From assembly GCA_021833365.1 (NCBI GenBank), contig JAKBFV010000002.1, positions 1 to 64,000 of the forward strand: 64,000 nt of DNA, in the 5' to 3' direction. The notes under the pieces were generated by a model. It was not told where the DNA came from. It did not search any database and saw only the letters and a list, made by a program, of their open reading frames with translations. Below are positions 9,704 through 19,615 of this stretch, piece after piece. The position numbers and the translations under genes were made by a program. Origin of the DNA: Pseudomonadota bacterium (lineage in GTDB: Bacteria; Pseudomonadota; Gammaproteobacteria; Pseudomonadales; Moraxellaceae). Numbering within the stretch: position 1 is the first letter of the stretch; each line of letters starts with the position of its first letter.

Positions 9704-10707
9704 TCCTGGATCTCGGTGCTCTCGATCCACATATTGCTCTTGATCGGCAGACCGCTGAAGAAGCGGTCGGCATCGCGTGACGTCTGCATGGGCACCTCTT
9801 CCATGGTGATGTGACCACCCCAGGGATAGATCACGATGGGCACCTTGGGCAGGTCATGATGCCAGCGATCGAGGACGGCGCGCGGCAGGAAATTGTCCTT
9901 TTCTCCCCACTCGATCATGGTCGGAACCTTGATCAAGGGCACCATGCGCGCATACTTTTCGGTGTGCGCGATGTGGCGCAGCTGCACCAGGGTCTTGAGC
10001 ATGGCGACGCGATTGCCCTCGCGCTGTTCGAGGTCGAAGTAACGATCGATGATGCGGTCATTGAGTCGATCGGGATCGCCATAGACCTGCCGCGCGATCG
10101 TCGTCACCAGAAACTTCGGCGCCATCACATAACCGACGTCGCGGATCACCGGCATGGTGATGAAGTCGATGATCGGCGGCAGCTTCTGCGGATAGGCGAT
10201 GGGCTGGATCAGAACCATCTTGTCGACGTGGTCGGGATGCTTGATGGCATACATCCAGGCGACCATGGCGCCCTGCGAGTTGCCGGCGAGATCGAAGTGA
10301 TCGAGGCCGATCTTGTCGATGAACTGCGCCAGGAAATGCTCCAAGGCCTCCGGCGAATAGTCATCGCTGTTGACGAAAGGTCCGGTCAGGCCGCAACCCG
10401 GCATGTCGAGGCGGACGATGCGGTAATTGTCCTTGAGGTTGTCGACCCAGCCGTCCCAGGTCTGCAGGGAGGCGGTGACGGCGTGGATGAGCAGCAGGGT
10501 CGGACCATCGAGATTGCCTTCGATGCGATAGTGCACCTCGGTGCCATCGATATCGACGTAACGCGAATCCTTGGTCTCATAGCGTGCTTTGAGCTCGTTC
10601 AGCGGCTTATGTCCAAAACCGAGCGTGCTGCAGCCGCCGAGAGACGCGAGCACAACCATCATGAGCGCCAGCGCGCCGCCTATCCTGTAGCCGCCTACCT
10701 GCCCCAC
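9700..10707 (-). CDS. Alpha/beta hydrolase lipoprotein
   Basis: A 335-residue protein starting at GTG (10707) behind a GGGAGG ribosome site. It has an N-terminal lipoprotein signal with lipobox L23-G-G-C26, so the mature protein should be membrane anchored. The alpha/beta-hydrolase fold is shown by the oxyanion segment LLLIHAVTASLQTWDGW, the nucleophile elbow GNSQG, the acid region EWGEKDNFLP and the histidine in WGGHITMEE. HAVTAS replaces the more usual HGxxGS. The substrate is unknown; an esterase or lipase role is plausible given neighbouring lipid genes. Confidence 0.85.
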   Translation of the reverse strand: MGQVGGYRIGGALALMMVVLASLGGCSTLGFGHKPLNELKARYETKDSRYVDIDGTEVHYRIEGNLDGPTLLLIHAVTASLQTWDGWVDNLKDNYRIVRLDMPGCGLTGPFVNSDDYSPEALEHFLAQFIDKIGLDHFDLAGNSQGAMVAWMYAIKHPDHVDKMVLIQPIAYPQKLPPIIDFITMPVIRDVGYVMAPKFLVTTIARQVYGDPDRLNDRIIDRYFDLEQREGNRVAMLKTLVQLRHIAHTEKYARMVPLIKVPTMIEWGEKDNFLPRAVLDRWHHDLPKVPIVIYPWGGHITMEEVPMQTSRDADRFFSGLPIKSNMWIESTEIQD

Positions 10708-10877
10708 CTTCGCCTCCCTGGCCCTAGCGGCCTTGTTGTTATTGTCGGCACAGCGCAGTCTAACACACTAACACAGCGACCCTGGTGACGCATAAAGTTG
10801 GCAGTACAGTCATTCACTGAAAGCCGACTTGCTCTTATCATGCTGCCATCCTGAATCATCTGTCACGGGGTCGCACC

Positions 10878-12695
10878 ATGCCGAACTATCAAGCTCCCTT
10901 GCGCGATATGCGCTTTCTCATGAACGAAGTTCTCGACTTTCCCGGGCACTACGCCCAGCTCGTCAATGGCAAGGATGCCACACCCGACATGGTCGAGGCG
11001 ATCCTCATCGAAGCGGCGAAGTTCTGTGAGGAAGTGCTGGCTCCGCTCAACGCCAGTGGCGACGCCGAAGGCTGCCACTTCGACCAGGGCGAGGTGCGCA
11101 CCCCGACCGGCTTCAAGGATGCTTACGCGCAATACATCGCCGGTGGCTGGCAGGGCCTGTCGCACCCGGAAGAGTTTGGTGGCCAGGGCCTGCCGATGTC
11201 TCTCGGCCTGATCAAGTCCGAGATGATGGGTACCGCCAACTGGTCGTTCACCATGTATCCCGGCCTCTCTCTCGGCTGTATGAACACCCTCATGCAACAC
11301 GGCGATGAAGCGCTCAAGGCCCTCTACATGCCGCGCCTGGTGAGCGGCGAATGGACCGGCACCATGTGTCTGACCGAGCCGCAGTGCGGCACCGACCTCG
11401 GTCAGGTGAGCACGCGCGCCGAACCACAGGCCGACGGCAGTTTCCGGATCAGCGGCACCAAGATCTTCATCTCCGCCGGTGAACATGATCTCGCCGACAA
11501 CATCATCCATATCGTCCTCGCCCGCCTGCCCGATGCGCCTCCCGGCACACGCGGCATCTCGCTCTTTCTGGTACCCAAGCATCAGGTCGACGCACAGGGC
11601 CGCATCGGCGCCCGCAACGGCGTCTCCTGCGGCGCCCTCGAGCACAAGATGGGGATCAAGGCTTCCGCCACCGCCGTGCTCAATTTCGACGGCGCCCAGG
11701 GCTGGATGCTGGGGCAGGCGCATCGTGGTCTCGAGGCCATGTTCACCTTCATGAACACCGCCCGCATCGGCACCGCCGTGCAGGGCGTAGCGCACGCCGA
11801 ACTGAGCTATCAGGGCGCCCTCGCCTACGCCAAGGAGCGTCGGTCGATGCGCGCTCTGTCAGGCAAGAAGGAGCCCAGTCAGAAAGCTGATGCGCTGATC
11901 TGGCACGCCGATGTGCGACGCATGCTGCTGACCCAGAAGTGTGTCGCCGAAGGTGGGCGGGCGATGATCTATTTCGCTGCCCAGTACGCCGACCACATGG
12001 TCAACGGCATGCTCGCAGGCGACGACAAGGCCTATGCCCACTGGGATGACAAGCTCGGCTTCCTGACCCCGATCCTGAAAGGTTTCCTCACCGAACTCGG
12101 CCTCGAGGCGAGCAGCCTCGGCATGCAGGTCTTCGGCGGCCACGGCTACATTCGCGAACACGGCATGGAACAGGTCATGCGCGATGCGCGCATCAGCACC
12201 CTCTATGAGGGCACGACCGGCATCCAGGCCCTCGACCTGCTCGGGCGCAAGGTGCTGCTGCTCACCCGCGGCGCCTGCGTGCGCGAGTTCACCGCCGACA
12301 TCGCCCGCTTCGCCTTGCGCCATGCCCGTCATCGCCGTCTGCGCTCCTATTGCTGGACACTGAGCAAGCTGGCGGCGGAATGGAACTATCTGACCACGCG
12401 CATCCTGCTGGCGGCACGCAAGGATCGCGAACTGGTGAGCGCCGCCTCCGTCGATTTCCTGATGTACTCAGGCTATGTCAGCATGGCCTATTTCTGGGCC
12501 ATGCAGGCCGCCGTCGCCGCCGAGAAGCTCGCCAAAGGTGGCGCCGAGGCGCGTGAATTCTACGAAGCCAAGCTATTGACGGCCGACTTCTATTTCGACA
12601 AGCTGCTGCCGCGTACGCGCGGTCACGCCGAAGCCATGCTCAACCCGCATGCGGCGATGATGAAACTGAGCCCGGAACAGTTCGCTTTCTTCTAG
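10878..12695 (+). CDS. Acyl-CoA dehydrogenase, DmdC-like long form
   Basis: A 605-residue flavoprotein of the long acyl-CoA dehydrogenase group that carries a C-terminal extension. The N-terminal signature MPNYQAPLRDMRFLMNEV is typical of the family containing methylmercaptopropionyl-CoA dehydrogenase DmdC and many FadE-like enzymes. CLTEPQCGTDLG is the FAD/substrate region and TLYEGTTGIQALDLLGRK holds the probable catalytic Glu. It introduces the C2-C3 double bond of an acyl-CoA. Chain-length specificity cannot be read from sequence. It is followed by SDR and WS/DGAT genes on the same strand. Confidence 0.92.
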   Translation: MPNYQAPLRDMRFLMNEVLDFPGHYAQLVNGKDATPDMVEAILIEAAKFCEEVLAPLNASGDAEGCHFDQGEVRTPTGFKDAYAQYIAGGWQGLSHPEEFGGQGLPMSLGLIKSEMMGTANWSFTMYPGLSLGCMNTLMQHGDEALKALYMPRLVSGEWTGTMCLTEPQCGTDLGQVSTRAEPQADGSFRISGTKIFISAGEHDLADNIIHIVLARLPDAPPGTRGISLFLVPKHQVDAQGRIGARNGVSCGALEHKMGIKASATAVLNFDGAQGWMLGQAHRGLEAMFTFMNTARIGTAVQGVAHAELSYQGALAYAKERRSMRALSGKKEPSQKADALIWHADVRRMLLTQKCVAEGGRAMIYFAAQYADHMVNGMLAGDDKAYAHWDDKLGFLTPILKGFLTELGLEASSLGMQVFGGHGYIREHGMEQVMRDARISTLYEGTTGIQALDLLGRKVLLLTRGACVREFTADIARFALRHARHRRLRSYCWTLSKLAAEWNYLTTRILLAARKDRELVSAASVDFLMYSGYVSMAYFWAMQAAVAAEKLAKGGAEAREFYEAKLLTADFYFDKLLPRTRGHAEAMLNPHAAMMKLSPEQFAFF

Positions 12696-12742
12696 GCGGA
12701 CAGGCTTGCGACGGACGAGCGGCATAGCGCCAGGAGGGAACC

Positions 12743-13483
12743 ATGCAGCGCAGCATCCTGATCACCGGTGCCTCCAGTGGCATCGGCGCCGCTCTGGCGC
12801 GGGAACTGGCCAGGCGCGGCCATCGCCTGGCGCTCACCGCCCGCCGCCTCGACCACCTGCATAGTCTGGCCGAGGAATTGCGTGCTGCACACGGCGTGCA
12901 GGTCGAAGTGGCGGCGCTCGATGTCCGCCAGCTCGATCAAGTGGCCGTGACCCTGACGGCACTCGCCGCCAGGCTCGCTGGCCTCGACATCGTCGTCGCC
13001 AACGCCGGCATCGCCGGCAGTCACCGGACCGGCAACGGCGACATCGCCCTCGACCGTCGCATCTTGGAAACCAACTATCTCGGTGCCGTCGCCACCCTCG
13101 ACGCCGCCACCGCGCTCTTCCGCCAGAACGGCCATGGTCGTCTCGTCGGCATGTCCTCGATCGCTGCCTGGCTGCCCCTGCCGGGTAGTGGCAGCTACTG
13201 TGCTTCCAAGGCGGCGCTCACCGCCTATCTCGATTGCGCCCGCATCGAACTGGCCAAGCATGGCATCAGCGTACTCGCCATCCATCCCGGCTTCATCGCC
13301 ACCGAGATCGCCGCCGATATGGAACGCTATCCTTTCGTCATCAGCGCCGACAAAGCCGCCGTCAGCATGGCCGACGCCATCCTCGCCTCGGCCACCCAGC
13401 TGATCGTCCCAGCCTGGCCCTGGCGCTGGCTGGTGCCGGTCGCCGGCCGCTTGCCAGCGGCTTGGCTAGCACGCTGGTTCTAA
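12743..13483 (+). CDS. SDR family NAD(P)-dependent oxidoreductase
   Basis: A 246-residue classical short-chain dehydrogenase. TGASSGIGAALA is the glycine-rich cofactor motif, VANAGIAGS the NAG motif, and MSSIAAWL...SGSYCASKAAL gives the Ser-Tyr-Lys catalytic set (YxxxK). ARR after the second beta strand suggests NADP(H) preference. A hydrophobic C-terminus (WPWRWLVPVAGRLPAAWL) may associate with membrane. It lies between an acyl-CoA dehydrogenase and a WS/DGAT, so a role in lipid or aldehyde metabolism is possible but not shown. Confidence 0.88.
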   Translation: MQRSILITGASSGIGAALARELARRGHRLALTARRLDHLHSLAEELRAAHGVQVEVAALDVRQLDQVAVTLTALAARLAGLDIVVANAGIAGSHRTGNGDIALDRRILETNYLGAVATLDAATALFRQNGHGRLVGMSSIAAWLPLPGSGSYCASKAALTAYLDCARIELAKHGISVLAIHPGFIATEIAADMERYPFVISADKAAVSMADAILASATQLIVPAWPWRWLVPVAGRLPAAWLARWF

Positions 13484-13517
13484 GTTAATCTCTACGCCAA
13501 GCATCAGCAGGAAGCGA

Positions 13518-14897
13518 ATGATGAAACCCTTGAGCCCCGTGGATCAGCTTTTTCTATGGATGGAACGCCGACAGCAACCCATGCACGTGGCAGGCTTGCA
13601 GCTGTTCAGCTATCCCGAGGGCGCCGGCCCGAAATACGTCAGTGAACTCGCCGAGCAGATGCGCTCCTATATCGAGCCGGTGGCGCCTTTCAATCAGCGT
13701 CTGTTCTCCCGCCTCGGCCAGTCTTTCTGGGTCGAAGACCAGCAGTTCGATCTCGACCACCACTTCCGCCACGAAGCCCTGCCCAAGCCGGGACGTATTC
13801 GTGAGCTGCTGGCCCTGGTCTCGGCTGAACACTCCAACCTGCTCGACCGCGCCCGGCCCCTCTGGGAAGTGCACCTCATCGAGGGCATACAGAACCGCCG
13901 CTTCGCCCTCTACAGCAAGATCCACCACAGCGTCACCGACGGCGTCTCGGCCATGCGCCTCGGCGCCCGCGCCCTGTCCAACGACCCCGACGAGCGTCAC
14001 CTCCCCCCGGTCTGGGCACGACCGCAGGCGCGCCGCGAAGGTGGTCTGCCCAACGTCGCTGACGTCGCCAGCGGTCTCGCCCGGCTCAGCCGCAGCCTGG
14101 GCGAGCAGTTCAGCACGGTGCCGACGGTGACGCGCGCGATCATGCAATCGATCAAGGCGGCACGCCAGGACGAGACCTACGTCTCGGCCTTTCAGGCGCC
14201 CAACTGCATCCTCAACACCCGCATCACCGGTTCACGCCGCTTCGCCGCGCAGTCCTACGCCCTGCCGCGTTTCAAACAGCTGGCACGCGTCTTCGGCTGC
14301 ACCATCAATGACGTCGTCCTCGCCATCTGCGGCAGCGCCTTGCGCGAATATCTGATCACCCAGCGCGCTCTGCCCGATCAGCCGCTGATCGCCATGGTGC
14401 CGATGAACCTGCGCAGCGATGACAGCATCGGCGGCAACCAGATCGCCATGATCCTGGCCAACCTCGGCACCCATATCGCTGATCCGGCGCATCGCCTGCA
14501 GGTGGTGCATGAGTCAGTGCTCAACATCAAGCAGCGCCTGAGCGCGATGACGGCGGCCGAGATCCTCAATTACAGTGCCCTCACCCTGGCCCCGGGCGGG
14601 CTGCAGATGCTCACCGGCCTGGCGCCGGGCTGGCAGGCCTTCAACGTCATCATCTCCAATGTCCCCGGACCGCGCGAACCCCTGTACTGGAACGGCGCGC
14701 GCCTGCAGGGCATCTATCCGGTCTCCATCGTACTCGACCGCATGGCGCTCAACATCACCCTGACCAGCTATGCCGACTCGCTCGAGTTCGGCATCATCGC
14801 CTGCCGCCGCACCCTGCCCTCCGTGCAGCGCCTGCTCGACTACCTCGAGCAGGGACTACGCGATCTCGAAAATGCCGCCGGCATCACAGCCGGCTAA
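13518..14897 (+). CDS. Wax ester synthase / diacylglycerol acyltransferase (WS/DGAT)
   Basis: A 459-residue bifunctional acyltransferase that esterifies fatty alcohols or diacylglycerol with acyl-CoA, forming storage wax esters or triacylglycerol. The catalytic HHxxxDG motif is present as KIHHSVTDGVSAMRL near residue 137, preceded by the PLW motif (RPLWEVHLIEG). The C-terminal NVIISNVPGPREPLYWNG matches the conserved ND/NVPGP block. MMKPLSPVDQLFLWME is a typical start; either of two adjacent ATGs may be used. Its 3' end overlaps the lipase foldase gene by 4 bp, convergently. Confidence 0.94.
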   Translation: MMKPLSPVDQLFLWMERRQQPMHVAGLQLFSYPEGAGPKYVSELAEQMRSYIEPVAPFNQRLFSRLGQSFWVEDQQFDLDHHFRHEALPKPGRIRELLALVSAEHSNLLDRARPLWEVHLIEGIQNRRFALYSKIHHSVTDGVSAMRLGARALSNDPDERHLPPVWARPQARREGGLPNVADVASGLARLSRSLGEQFSTVPTVTRAIMQSIKAARQDETYVSAFQAPNCILNTRITGSRRFAAQSYALPRFKQLARVFGCTINDVVLAICGSALREYLITQRALPDQPLIAMVPMNLRSDDSIGGNQIAMILANLGTHIADPAHRLQVVHESVLNIKQRLSAMTAAEILNYSALTLAPGGLQMLTGLAPGWQAFNVIISNVPGPREPLYWNGARLQGIYPVSIVLDRMALNITLTSYADSLEFGIIACRRTLPSVQRLLDYLEQGLRDLENAAGITAG

Positions 14898-15907
14898 CCC
14901 GCCGGCAGCGCCGCTGGATCCTGCTGCAGCGCCTGCACACGCGGGCGCTCGGCGGCACTGAAACTGCTGCTCAGCAGGTTGTCGATGGCGCTCTGGCGAT
15001 CATCCGCCGACAGATTGGCATTGGCGAGAATGCTCGCTCGCTGTTGCAGATAGGACTGCAGACGACTGGCGAAAGCAGCGCGCTGCTGATCGAGAGCTTC
15101 GAGGCGATCTGCCGCCGCTGCGCCGACGAGATTTTCCCGGATCTGCCGCAATTGCGCGGCGCTGCCCTGGGCCTGGCGCCATTGTGCGGTCAGTGCTTGC
15201 AGATTTTGCACCTGTTCGGCGGTACGCTGGCTTGCCTGCAGCGCTGGCGGTAGCTGCTCTTCAGCGGCTGCCAGCTCGCTGGCCTTGGCAGCGGCGCTCA
15301 GGCTGGCATCCTGCAGGATGCGTACACGCGCCAGTGAGTACTCGGCATAAGCGTCATCCTCACCAAAAAAAGCTTGTATCGCCAGCAGCGGCAGATACTG
15401 CCGACGCAAGCCCTGCAGCAGGCTCAAGCGCTGCTCCATGGCGCTGACATCGACCTGGCCGCCAGTGCTCTGGGCCGGCGCCGGCAACTGCGCCAAGGCC
15501 TGGCGATAGGCGATGTACTGGTCGAGCAGAGCGATCGCCTCGGCCGCCGCCGGTGCCGGCAACTGCTGGTGAATATAGGCATGCAGACGAGCCAGGATGA
15601 CCGGCAGGCTCTCTTCGCCGAGGGCAGAGAGAAAGTAGTCGAAGACGGCACGCACCTGGCGATCGACGAGGAGATGCCCGGTGCTATCGACACGCAAGGC
15701 ACCGTCGACCTGGCTGCCGCGCAAGCTGCGCGGCAAGGCCTCGAGGCCGCTGTGAAAATGCGGGATCGTCGCCTGCGTCGCCCCGGCCAGAGCGAGTCCA
15801 TGCACCGGGCGCAACCGTGTCGCATCTTCGCTGCCCCAGAGCACGGCCAGCGCCGCGGCCACGGTGATCAGGCAGACCAGCAGCATCGTCCACCCACGTC
15901 TTTTCAT
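14894..15907 (-). CDS. lifO: Lipase secretion chaperone (lipase-specific foldase)
   Basis: A 337-residue membrane-anchored steric chaperone. An N-terminal helix (TMLLVCLITVAAALAVLW) anchors it in the inner membrane, and the motif RVDSTGHLLVDRQVRAVFDYFL near residue 77 is the signature RxxFDY(F/C)LSA of the Lif family. The rest is alpha-helical and rich in Gln and Ala. The start at 15907 follows GGAGGAGGG; the frame is open further upstream but lacks signals there. Lif proteins fold secreted family I lipases and are usually encoded just after the lipase; no such lipase is adjacent here. Confidence 0.9.
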   Translation of the reverse strand: MKRRGWTMLLVCLITVAAALAVLWGSEDATRLRPVHGLALAGATQATIPHFHSGLEALPRSLRGSQVDGALRVDSTGHLLVDRQVRAVFDYFLSALGEESLPVILARLHAYIHQQLPAPAAAEAIALLDQYIAYRQALAQLPAPAQSTGGQVDVSAMEQRLSLLQGLRRQYLPLLAIQAFFGEDDAYAEYSLARVRILQDASLSAAAKASELAAAEEQLPPALQASQRTAEQVQNLQALTAQWRQAQGSAAQLRQIRENLVGAAAADRLEALDQQRAAFASRLQSYLQQRASILANANLSADDRQSAIDNLLSSSFSAAERPRVQALQQDPAALPAG

Positions 15908-16352
15908 CGCACCCTCCTCCCGCACAGGGATGATCTTCTTATTTTTCAGGCAGGGGGCCGCAACGCGTCGCGATCGCCCTGAAACGTGCCGACAGAAGGG
16001 GCGTGACAGCGACATGCCTGTCTTCCGTGCGCCGGCCAGCACTGAACGCTGATGCCGCGCGCTGGGCCTCCTGCCCACCGATACATCTGACAAGCAATTC
16101 GTATGCCGTGTATCAGGATAGCGCACTGACGCCATGGCGCGCCGACGGTCATCGGCGCATCGGGTACTCTGGTAACTTCCATGACAAGCATCCTGTTTCT
16201 ATGGGTAACATCCGCTGTCGCTGCTCCTTACGCGTGCCGTCTGACTTTATTTGCCCTAAAATCTTGCCACGCCCCCCTGCTTTCTGGTATAACATGCCCC
16301 CTTGCCGTCGCCCCACTTGCTTTGGCGACCTTTAGTTTGGTGGAGAGGAATC
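15908..16352. other. Intergenic region between lifO and rpmB
   Basis: A 445-bp gap between divergent genes. It holds the lifO ribosome site at its left edge, a GCGCCGA/TCGGCGC hairpin with a 6-base loop (16139-16158, no T run), and the rpmB promoter near the right edge. I see no gene in the remainder. Confidence 0.6.
16264..16293 (+). promoter_or_regulatory. Sigma-70 type promoter of rpmB-rpmG
   Basis: TTGCCA at 16264-16269 and TATAAC at 16288-16293 with an 18-bp spacer, about 60 bp upstream of rpmB. Strong for a ribosomal protein operon. Confidence 0.75.
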
Positions 16353-16589
16353 ATGTCCAAAGTTTGCCAGGTGACCGGCAAGCGGCCGATCGTCGGCCAC
16401 AACGTGTCGCACTCGAATATCAAGACCAAGCGTCGTTTTGAGCCGAATCTGCACTACCATCGTTTCTGGATGGAGAGCGAGAAGCGCTTCGTGCGCCTGC
16501 GTCTGACCCCGAAGGGCATGCGCATCATCGACAAGCTGGGCATCGAAGCGGTGGTCGCTGACCTGCGCGCCCGTGGCGAGAAAATCTAA
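16353..16589 (+). CDS. rpmB: 50S ribosomal protein L28
   Basis: A 78-residue basic protein opening [20 protein letters not shown], the standard L28 sequence. The start at 16353 follows GGAGAGGAA. rpmG follows after 11 bp and is in the same transcript, ending at an intrinsic terminator. Confidence 0.98.
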   Translation: MSKVCQVTGKRPIVGHNVSHSNIKTKRRFEPNLHYHRFWMESEKRFVRLRLTPKGMRIIDKLGIEAVVADLRARGEKI

Positions 16590-16600
16590 GGAGAAGCATC

Positions 16601-16768
16601 ATGGCGAAAGGCGCACGCGAAAAGATTCGTCTGGTGTCCTCGGCGGGCACGGGCTATTTCTACACCACCACCAAGAACAAGCGCACCATGCCGGAAAAGA
16701 TGGAGATCAAGAAGTTTGATCCCAAGATCCGTCAGCATGTCGTGTTCAAGGAAGCCAAGATCAAGTAA
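16601..16768 (+). CDS. rpmG: 50S ribosomal protein L33
   Basis: A 55-residue protein, [20 protein letters not shown] at the N-terminus, typical of the zinc-free gammaproteobacterial L33 (no CxxC pairs). It is preceded by AAGGAGAAG. Only 11 bp separate it from rpmB. Confidence 0.98.
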   Translation: MAKGAREKIRLVSSAGTGYFYTTTKNKRTMPEKMEIKKFDPKIRQHVVFKEAKIK

Positions 16769-16795
16769 GCCGCACGACGTGCTGCCGATGATCGC

Positions 16796-16823
16796 AAAAA
16801 GGATGCCGTGTGCATCCTTTTTT
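16796..16823 (+). terminator. Intrinsic terminator of rpmB-rpmG
   Basis: AAAAAGGATGC (16796-16806) pairs with GCATCCTTTTT (16812-16822) across a 5-base loop, followed by T. A clear Rho-independent terminator, 28 bp after the rpmG stop and just before mutM. Confidence 0.9.
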
Positions 16824-16839
16824 GTCTTCTGTGCTGCCC

Positions 16840-17652
16840 ATGCCTGAACTGCCGGAAGTCGAAACAACGCGCCGCGGCCTCGCTCCCGCTCTGTGCGGAC
16901 AGCGCATCGTCGCCGTCACGATACGTCGCCGCGACCTGCGCCAGCCCATCCCCGCCGACATCGACAAGCTCGCTGGATACACCTTCGTCGCCTTGCGCCG
17001 GCGCGGCAAATACCTGATCGCCGATCTTGATCATGGCCATCTGCTCATCCATCTCGGTATGTCGGGCAGCCTCGCCCTGGTCAGCACGGCGCAGGCGTGG
17101 CGGACGCACGAGCACTGGGGCATGCGCTTAGCCGCTGGGGGCGAGCTGCGCTACCATGATCCACGCCGTTTTGGCTGTCTGTTGTGGGTAGACGCCGACC
17201 CGGAACGGCATCCCCTGCTCGCCGACCTCGGCCCCGAGCCGCTCAGCCCAGACTTTGACGCCGACCACCTCTACCGCGCCAGCCGCGGACGCAAGATGGC
17301 GATCAAATCCTTGCTCATGGACGCTCACTGCGTCGTCGGCATCGGCAACATCTATGCGCAGGAGGCCCTGTTCGCCGCCGGCCTGCGACCGCAGCGACCG
17401 GCGGGCAGCCTGCGCCGCACGGATTGCCAGCGCCTGCACGCCGCCGTGCTCGCGCAGCTCGAAGCCGCCTTGCGCGCCGGTGGCAGCAGCCTGCGCGACT
17501 ACGTCAATGCACAAGGGGAGCTCGGCTATTTTCAGACGACCCTGAAGGTCTATGGGCGCGCCGGCCTGCCCTGTCAGCGCTGCCTGGCGCCGCTGCAACA
17601 AGTCCGCCTGTCCGGCCGCAGCAGCGCCTACTGCCAGCACTGCCAGCGCTAA
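16840..17652 (+). CDS. mutM: Formamidopyrimidine-DNA glycosylase (Fpg/MutM)
   Basis: A 270-residue base-excision repair enzyme that removes 8-oxoguanine and cleaves the abasic site. The start at 16840 is required because Pro2 in MPELPEVE is the catalytic nucleophile; Glu3 and Lys near residue 57 (RRGKYL) are also present. A helix-two-turn-helix (GIGNIYAQEALF) precedes a C-terminal zinc finger with C-x2-C ... C-x2-C (CQRC, CQHC). Full family length. Confidence 0.97.
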   Translation: MPELPEVETTRRGLAPALCGQRIVAVTIRRRDLRQPIPADIDKLAGYTFVALRRRGKYLIADLDHGHLLIHLGMSGSLALVSTAQAWRTHEHWGMRLAAGGELRYHDPRRFGCLLWVDADPERHPLLADLGPEPLSPDFDADHLYRASRGRKMAIKSLLMDAHCVVGIGNIYAQEALFAAGLRPQRPAGSLRRTDCQRLHAAVLAQLEAALRAGGSSLRDYVNAQGELGYFQTTLKVYGRAGLPCQRCLAPLQQVRLSGRSSAYCQHCQR

Positions 17653-17795
17653 GTCCGGCTTGCGCTCGCGGTCATAGTCGTCTACATTTCGCTAAAACCA
17701 TGCTGCAATAGGCACTTGTCCGCACTTCTTCAGACAAGACACGAACACATCCGGTTGATCCCGGATACCTTGACCTCACGACATAAGGACCGATC

Positions 17796-18938
<1,143 letters not shown>

Positions 18939-19060
18939 CTATGGCGCCGAGCGGCGCACGGCGCGGCCAGTTTAGTGCAAGCGCCCTGACCTTGACTAGT
19001 CGCTGCGGCAACCGCCGCCTTTTACGCTATCCTGCTGCCACACCATTTAGGAGACCCACC

Positions 19061-19615
19061 ATGGCCTTGACCACCCTCGATCGCCAAAGTGCCCTCATCG
19101 TCATCGACCTGCAAAAAGGCGTGCTCGCCCTGCCCGCCGCCGACGCAGCGGCGCGTGTCCTGCAACAGACCTGCCTCTTGCTGGCGGCCTTTCGTCAACG
19201 CCAGCTGCCGGTCGTCCTGGTGCGGGTGGAAGGCGGTGCGCCAGGACGGGTGGAGCAGAAGCGAGCGCTGACGAATCTGCCCGCCGACTGGAGTGAGCTG
19301 GCGCCGGAACTGCAGGTGCAGGCCAGCGATCATCTCATCTGCAAGCATCGCTGGGGGGCTTTCACCGACACCGGCCTCGACGCCCTGCTGCGCCAACTCG
19401 GCGTCACCCAGGTCGTCCTCGCCGGCATCTCGACCAGCATCGGCGTCGAGTCGACGGCGCGTTTTGCGCATGAGCTGGGCTATAACGTCACCCTCGCCGT
19501 CGATGCCATGACCGACGTCATCCCCGAGGCACACACACACAGCGTCACGCGCATCTTTCCGCGCCTCGGTGAAACGGCGAGCTGCGCCGAGATCATCGCC
19601 ATGCTCGCCTCTTAA
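19061..19615 (+). CDS. Isochorismatase-family hydrolase lacking the cysteine nucleophile
   Basis: A 184-residue alpha/beta protein. ALIVIDLQKGV holds the conserved Asp, and CKHRWGAFTDTGLD the conserved Lys and the substrate loop. In cysteine hydrolases of this superfamily the next motif is GxxTxxCV; here it reads GISTSIGVESTAR, with Gly where the nucleophilic Cys would be. It is therefore closer to true isochorismatases or to an uncharacterised branch than to nicotinamidases. It starts after a TTTAGGAGA site and converges with rdgB by a 4-bp overlap. Substrate unknown. Confidence 0.82.
   Translation: MALTTLDRQSALIVIDLQKGVLALPAADAAARVLQQTCLLLAAFRQRQLPVVLVRVEGGAPGRVEQKRALTNLPADWSELAPELQVQASDHLICKHRWGAFTDTGLDALLRQLGVTQVVLAGISTSIGVESTARFAHELGYNVTLAVDAMTDVIPEAHTHSVTRIFPRLGETASCAEIIAMLAS

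Noticed and set aside
9811-10788. Long open frame antisense to the lipoprotein hydrolase
   Set aside because: It mirrors codon bias of the real gene and has no ribosome site or family features.
15908-16135. N-terminal extension of the lipase foldase up to 16135
   Set aside because: No ribosome site, and the membrane anchor expected at the N-terminus begins at MKRRGWTMLL behind a strong GGAGG at 15907.
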